Source of the DNA: Talinum fruticosum
Taxonomy: Eukaryota > Streptophyta > Magnoliopsida > Caryophyllales > Talinaceae
Direction of reading: 5' to 3'
NCBI GenBank assembly: GCA_021018815.1
Contig: JAITYX010000047.1
Span: 3,481,001-3,545,000 of the forward strand
DNA length: 64,000 nucleotides
This document shows, piece by piece, positions 58,050 to 64,000 of this stretch (the first letter of the stretch is position 1; every line of letters begins with the position of its first letter). A program made the position numbers and the translations under genes. Below the pieces are notes generated by a model. That model was not told the DNA's origin. It searched no databases and saw nothing but the letters and a program-made list of their open reading frames with translations.

Positions 58050-61000
58050 ATGGAGGAGAAGTTATCATCATATGCAAAATCATCAACACCATCCCCAATT
58101 CAACAGCTGTCTCATCTTGCTCAGCGTTGCAATGCCATCAATCTCGCTGAGGGATTCCCCGACTTCGCTGCTCCTTCCCACATCAAAAAGGCCGCCGTTT
58201 CTGCCATCAATTCTGACTTCAATCAGTACAGGTTTTACCCTCTTTCTCTCTCTTGGTTGAGAGCTTGGATACTTGGATTTATGCTCTGTAATGGGCTCTT
58301 TTACTTGTATCCAAAATGTCATCTTCTTATAGGTTTAGACCCAGTTCAATATAAAGTATATTCTGCCAAAATTGATAAAAGAATGATTCTGCGGGAAAAT
58401 CCCAGAAAAGAATAGTAATAATGAACCAATTAGGCCCTAGCAAAGAAAAGTATGGTTTTGCATTTTGGTATAAAGGTATTGCCAAAAGTGGGTATTGATT
58501 TGATTTTATGCATGCGTTTGGATTCTTGATGTGGTCTCATATTTTAATCATATTGCTGGATAGAGAGCTTTTAATCGTGTCTATTCATTAGTCTTGAGCT
58601 GGAATCATACCTTGTCAGGTAAAAAGATGCTCTGGGGATACCTTGGGTGTGGTGTATATAACATGCATGTTTTGAAGGTAGGGTCTATTGGAAAGAACCT
58701 ATTCGTTTGTGAGGAATAAGGTTGCCTACACAAAGATCTCACCATATCCCAATAGTGCAACGATTATCCCTGGGTGTTTTTGTGGTGTTCATCGTCGTCA
58801 TCATCGTCGTCATCATCATCATCATCAATTAGTACAACTAAAATGTGTTAAGGAATACATACACAGAACTCTTAGTCTGTCGCATAGTAATGAAATGATT
58901 ATCTAGCCCCTTAGAAGTTATGTCTGCATAAGTGTATCTGTCTTGCTGACAATGGAAGTCCAATTATAAATTTGTAGGCACGTGCAAGGAATTTGTGACC
59001 ATGTAGCAAAGAATGTGAAAGAAATGCATGGTTTAGAGGTTGACCCTATGACCGATATTGTGATTTGCTGCGGCCAAACAGAAGCATTTGCTGCTGCAAT
59101 GTTTGCGAGTGAGCTTATTTTCTTCATCTCTCAAGCTGTTCTTCTCAAAGGTGTTAAATCTAAAAGGTTCTCTACTTTTCTATGTTCCAGTACTTGATCA
59201 AGGCGATGAAGTTATTGTATTTGACCCGTCTTATGAAACATATGAAGCTTGCATCAGCATGGCTGGAGGAGTGCCTGTAAGTTGTTTTTTTTTCTTTGTC
59301 GTCCTAGACAATTCCTGCATTGTTAAATGGTTCTAGTTTGGCTTCAGCAAATCATTAATGAATACTTGGAATTATGCTAAAATAACTATTCCAGGTATTT
59401 GTGCCTCTGGACCCTCCTTATTGGACTTTGGACCCAGAGAAACTCATGAAGGCCTGTACATCCAAGACAAAAGCTATAGTATTGAACAGGTTAGGCAAAT
59501 TATTATTATTATGGTGCAATTGAAGTGCTTCACCATGTCAAAAAATGGAATTAACAAGAATTCTAGAACTTGAACTGTCCCTCTGGGGGGGTAGAGACAC
59601 TATCATAGCATGTGTTGATGCTCCTTTGAAAACTACTGAAACAGGCACAAATTGTTCTCATGTGTTTAATGATAGTACAACCACAGATGTTTTTCCTTGT
59701 ATCAATTTTAGTAATATGGCACTTTATGCAGAATGAAACACATATATACTGATTGTACTGTAAAGATATACTGATACATAATGACACAGCCCTCAAAATC
59801 CAACAGGGAAAGTGTTTGGACTGGATGAGCTGGAAGTGATTGCTGAAGCTTGCCTCAAAACGGACTGCCTAGCTGTAACAGATGAGGTAAGGTTTCTTGG
59901 TTTTGGCTTCAGTGATTGTTGCCTGAGTCGCAGTATATAAATGCACTTTACTGTCTTTACATGCTTATACTTATTCCTTGATCATAGGCAATCTTAAAGG
60001 TGGCTGTGAACTATTTGTTTGTATCCAAATCATTTGTTGCTGCTATGTCAGAAAACATTGATAGTTAGTACAGTAAAACTTTATGTGAAATACCAGATTT
60101 ACACTACATGGTTATCCACTAGCTAGTGCATGCATTTGATAGAAGAAGCTGATCAAATACTAGAACACGTTTTTTGTTTATGTTTCAAAAACAGCCTCTG
60201 TGGCCGCTCACCAGGCTAGTCTTTCATACATGTTAACCTCCCCAAACCCTGCAATAGTGGGACCCACGTTGGTCCTTTTTCTTGTTCTGGGGGACAAGAA
60301 CTATGTGAATGAATTTTGTATTTTTAAGTGGTGCATATACTGGATTTGTGTTTTTCTCCTATCATCTGAGGATATTCTGAACTTTCTCATTTCCACAGGT
60401 CTATGAGCATATAACATATGATAACGAAATGCATGTATCCCTCGCTTCACTTCCTGGAATGCAGGAGCGCACCATCATAACATCATCCTTGTCTAAGACT
60501 TATTGTGTGACAGGTGATCGCCACATCTGCTTTCAACCATTTTGCAGACTATATAAGTCTTTATTCTTCATAATTGGAAATGTCGATTTTAGGTTGGAGA
60601 ATTGGATGGGCGGTTGCTCCAGCTTGTATTGCTGATGCAATAAGAAACATCCATATAAGGCTTACAGATTCTGCTCCAGCACCTTTCCAGGAGGCTGCCT
60701 TGACGGCTTTAGAGAGCTCCTTAGAATATTACGAATCACTTAAAGAAGTAAGTGTATCAACAGCTCTTCCTTCTCATTAAACTACAGGACATTATGTTTT
60801 CCTCATTATTTCTGCATCTTCTGTTCCCTAGGATTATGAATCTAGGAGGGACTTCATCGTTGAGTTTCTCACTGGGATTGGTTTTCGGATTGACTTTAAG
60901 CCCCAGGGTTCATTTTTCATATTTGCGGAGCTACCCAAGGAGTATGAACAATGTGATGTAATGTTCTCTGACTTCTCACGCATTTCTAGCCCAATTTATT

Positions 61001-61717
61001 CTAGTAAACTTAGCAGATCCTGTTGCCTCATTTTTCAAATTAAAGGGTCTAAAGACGAACATCATATGGATATCGAGAAGAGACCCTTGCCGAGTTAAAC
61101 TTCTTCAACCTAGCCTGCCAAAATTAATGGTTACCAGAGCACCTTAATTAAGGACAGTTCTGACACAGCTACATTAACTTGGCATCCCTAAAAAGATCCA
61201 ATGTAGAGCTGAATTAGACAAGCTTAACTTTAGCCCGAACACACATTGACCCAACCCAAACTATGCCAACCTGAAATTTTCCTGATACTCAGTGCACTCT
61301 CATGACAAGTTCAATAAACAAACCAATGGCAGACCCAAAATGGGCAATTTGCCTGCTCTACTTGAGCCACCAAGACTGAATTGTGTTCAAATGACGTGTC
61401 ACAATCAAGAATTAAATCATGTTTGTAGTTTTTTATTTTTCAATTCAACAGATAACATTTTCATTTGCTTTCAGATCGACTTTGTCGAAGAGTTGATAAA
61501 ACAAGCAGGGATAGTAGCTGTTCCAGGGTGTGGATTTTTCCATACAAAGCTCCGAGAAGGCTATCAAAAAAGGTACATCAGATTCGCTTTCTGTAAAAGT
61601 ACCCGCACCCTGATTGCTGCTGTTCAGAGAATAAGTGAGCTTCTCGATTCCTCGGGACATCTCAAGTTGTTTGTTAATGACAAAGACGCTGATTCTTCAA
61701 CTCCTCCATCATCTTGA
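58050..61717 (+). CDS. Class I/II PLP-dependent aminotransferase, kynurenine/glutamine transaminase type (nine exons)
   Basis: Exons: 58050-58231, 58978-59108, 59191-59276, 59395-59489, 59790-59886, 60399-60513, 60593-60747, 60832-60957 and 61475-61717. All introns are GT..AG, and the joined frame is intact at 409 residues. The fold-type I set is complete: INLAEGFPDF near the N-terminus, SPQNPTG with Asn168, TDE with Asp196 (pyridine nitrogen), Tyr199, SSLSKT with the PLP Lys230, GWRIGWAVAP after it, and Arg365 in RYIRFAF for the substrate carboxylate. The sequence fits the plant At1g77670-like group (from memory), related to kynurenine-oxoglutarate and glutamine-dependent transaminases. It likely moves an amino group from an amino acid to a 2-oxo acid. 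No clear transit peptide precedes the conserved core, so a cytosolic product is likely unless an upstream exon exists. SPQNPTG replaces the usual SPHNPTG. Confidence 0.93.
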
Positions 61718-62480
61718 GTTTTTGATAACTAATCACCACAGAATTTTGTTCCTCTTTAATTGCTCTGTAGAAGTCTAACTTCCCCATTATTGTAGAACTG
61801 TAGATTTTTTCTCCAAAACAAAAAAAAAAAAGGGTGAGGGGTTTTTCGGAAGGAGTAGGTGGTGTTAAGTGTTAAATATGCAGTATGGTGCAGTTTGTGG
61901 TGGTAGTTGTATATGGCGCAATTTCTGTGTTCCTATTAGGCTTTTTGCTATTTCATTAATGAATCTGAGTGGGAAGTACCTGATTATGAGGCTTCCTGGA
62001 AACTAACTTTATTATATTACCTTAATCACTCAATGGAATTTTATACTCATACTTGTCATTATATTGTGCCTTCTGCAACGTTTGATTAAATGTAATGTAG
62101 TGTTTGACTGGATGTAACATAATGACCGTGTGATACAGTTGATTTGGTAATGGGATCATGATCATACACGTAATGGAAATCATGATTTTAAGGTAATTTT
62201 GTTATTACAATACCCTTGTAGACCAAACATGGTGATGGAATTAAGATTACATACTTGCTTGCATTACAATTACGAGGTTGTCTACATCAACAACTCATTG
62301 TTATGGATTAATTCTTCAAATGCAAATTCATTTTCTTAGTTTGTTCCTTTTTTTTTGTTCTTTGATTATTTGTTAATAAGAGTCGAGTTATGGTTAGCTT
62401 GTAGGGCTAAAATTTTTCTGTTATATATCTCTTCATTTACAAGACTAATTGAAACCTCATTTAAGTATAGGTGTTGAACC
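61718..62480 (+). other. 3' untranslated region and downstream DNA of the aminotransferase gene
   Basis: The first 200-300 bases after the TGA at 61715-61717 probably form the 3' UTR, with an A-run at 61819-61830. An AT-rich gene-free tract follows up to the Tourist-like element. No polyadenylation site was fixed. Confidence 0.4.
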
Positions 62481-62485
62481 AGTAA

Positions 62486-62741
62486 GGGCCTATTCGAATT
62501 AGCATTTATAAAAGCGTTTATAATCGCTAATCGCTAATAACCGCCCATAACCGCTCATAATCGCTCATAACCGCCCATAAACGCTCATAACCGCTCATAA
62601 CCGCTAATAAACGCTATAACAACTCATAACAACTCATAACAACGAGTTATAATCGCTATAACGAGTTATCCACTATAACAGACTAATAAACTCATATTAT
62701 TATTATTGTGATGATTATTATTTATGATGATGATGATGATG

Positions 62742-62800
<59 letters not shown>

Positions 62801-63139
62801 TATATTATATTATTATTATTATTATTAAAAAATATTATTACTATTATTAGTAGTAATAATAATAATAATTATTATAATTATTTAATTATATTATTATTAT
62901 TATTATCATTATTAAGAAAATAATTATTGTTATTATCATTATCGTTGTTATAACTTCTTACTATAATGGTACTCATCGCCATCGTTATCGTACTCTTTAT
63001 TGTTATTATTATAATACATTATTTATTATTATTATTATTGATATTATTATCATTATTATTATTATTAATGTATTATTATTATTATTATCATTTTATTTTT
63101 ATTATTATTATTTTCATTATTGCTCTCAACAACAACAAC

Positions 63140-63217
<78 letters not shown>

Positions 63218-63455
63218 GCCATTATTATTAAAAAGTTAATTATTATATTATTATTACCATTATACCTTATAACCGCTCATAACCGCTATAACAACTTATA
63301 ACCGCTATACAACCCATAACAACTATAACCGCTAATTATAACGACTCATAATGAGTTCAGTAACAACTCATAGCAACTCATAACTGACTCATAACGACTC
63401 ATAAACGCTATAAACGCTATAACCGCTAGTTTTAACAGTTGAAACGAACGGACCC
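62486..63455. mobile_element. Tourist-like (PIF/Harbinger) element expanded by ATT/AAT microsatellites, 970 bp
   Basis: The left end is TAA|GGGCCTATTCGAATTAGC, and the right end is the inverse, GAAACGAACGGACCC|TAA. This gives a TAA target duplication and imperfect inverted ends. Both arms consist of CATAACCGCT-type tandem words (62520-62640 and 63265-63430). The centre is a large mosaic of AAT and ATT repeats (62695-63255). Open frames across it (poly-Asn, poly-Ile) are artefacts. Confidence 0.65.
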
Positions 63456-63540
63456 TAAGTCTTTGTTATAATATTTTGTATTAAATAAAAGAAAAGAAAA
63501 AAGAAATTGTGTGACGACACCTATTGACATGACCCATTCT

Positions 63541-64000
63541 TTTTTTTTTTGAAAATAAAGGACTTAATATAAATAAACAAGGTCGATCAAATGATACAAC
63601 CCAAACACAATTAAGTACCGGGCACGAGAGCGAGTAGCCTAGAAAACCAAGAGGCCAATCAAGCAACTAGCGGAGCGGGGACGGGGTTGGTGACAAAACC
63701 AAGAGGCCAATCAAGTTGGTGACAAAAGGAGACAAGCCATTCTAGTCTATTCGTCAATGACGTCTAGTAGATCCCTTTGAATGCACTTATATAACTTTAG
63801 TGCTTTAGTAGTATCCACTTTGCTTGTGGTGGTGGAATCGTATGAATTCGAACATGTTCCATAATTCATATTGAGTCCGGCAAGGATGAAAGTTGTAAGG
63901 TTGACTTGTTTGATGACATGGTAGAACTTGATGCTCCATTTCTTTTGCAACAAGCCCCCGACTTGATCCAACACGTATGCAATAGGCCACGACGAGCTTG
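63541..64000 (-). mobile_element. 3' end of a polyadenylated retro-insertion, cut by the window edge
   Basis: On the minus strand an open frame enters from the right edge (VLDQVGGLLQKKWSIKFYHV, then IKQVNLTTFILAG) and stops at 63747. About 195 bases of 3' untranslated DNA follow, and then a tail of 12 A (plus-strand T run at 63541-63552). That structure indicates a LINE or a processed gene copy. I do not recognise the protein. The 3' part holds an imperfect duplication of CAAGAGGCCAATCAAG (about 63649 and 63701). Confidence 0.5.

Noticed and set aside
62708..63301. Open frames of poly-Asn and poly-Ile
   Set aside because: Direct translation of AAT/ATT microsatellites.
1..64000. CRISPR arrays, bacterial operons, tRNA or rRNA genes
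   Set aside because: The window is plant nuclear DNA. I saw no array of spaced repeats, and no tRNA cloverleaf or rRNA segment was recognised by eye; a dedicated tRNA scan was not possible.

Overview
This is a window of nuclear DNA from a flowering plant, most likely a eudicot. It is AT-rich, its genes have many introns with GT..AG borders, and most of its length is made of transposable elements and their decayed remains. Nothing in the sequence fixes the species.

Three real host genes can be read. (1) On the minus strand, 31649 to 24453, a three-exon gene for a P-loop GTPase-like protein with a C-terminal membrane segment. Its first intron is about 5.5 kb and holds a hAT-type element. One frame break lies in exon 2. 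(2) On the minus strand, 45705 to 42126, a ten-exon importin-alpha gene. It encodes 532 residues if two single-base losses in homopolymer runs of exon 9 are allowed for, and it has a further intron just after the stop codon. (3) On the plus strand, 58050 to 61717, a nine-exon class I/II PLP aminotransferase of the kynurenine/glutamine transaminase type, intact at 409 residues.

The rest by region: 1-4 kb is unassigned AT-rich DNA; 4.1-5.3 kb is a CCGGTT-rich repeat with a foldback MITE inside; 6.5-9.6 kb is a decayed plus-strand LINE (reverse transcriptase, zf-RVT, RNase H); 12.0-13.25 kb is a hAT-type non-autonomous element whose near-identical twin sits at 26.3-27.55 kb; 14-20.3 kb holds minus-strand Ty3/gypsy remains with a small Tourist-like MITE; 20.3-23.3 kb holds two or three rearranged minus-strand Ty1/copia gag-protease units; 33.3-34.1 kb is a polyadenylated repeat related to 13.97-14.44 kb; 37.7-39.6 kb has a CACTA terminus with fragments of its transposase and of a FAR1-like protein; 47.7-48.1 kb is a Stowaway-like MITE; 48.2-57.0 kb is a Helitron-rich stretch with a 3.66 kb LINE inserted in it and a captured G6PDH exon; 62.5-63.5 kb is a Tourist-like element swollen by ATT/AAT microsatellites; the right edge cuts a polyadenylated retro-insertion.

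The three host genes have unrelated jobs (membrane-associated GTPase-like protein, nuclear import, amino-acid metabolism) and show no sign of working together. The most informative observations concern the mobile DNA: two hAT copies with perfect 8-bp target duplications, a probable Helitron carrying a genomic G6PDH exon, and frame breaks in two otherwise well-preserved genes that look like assembly indels.
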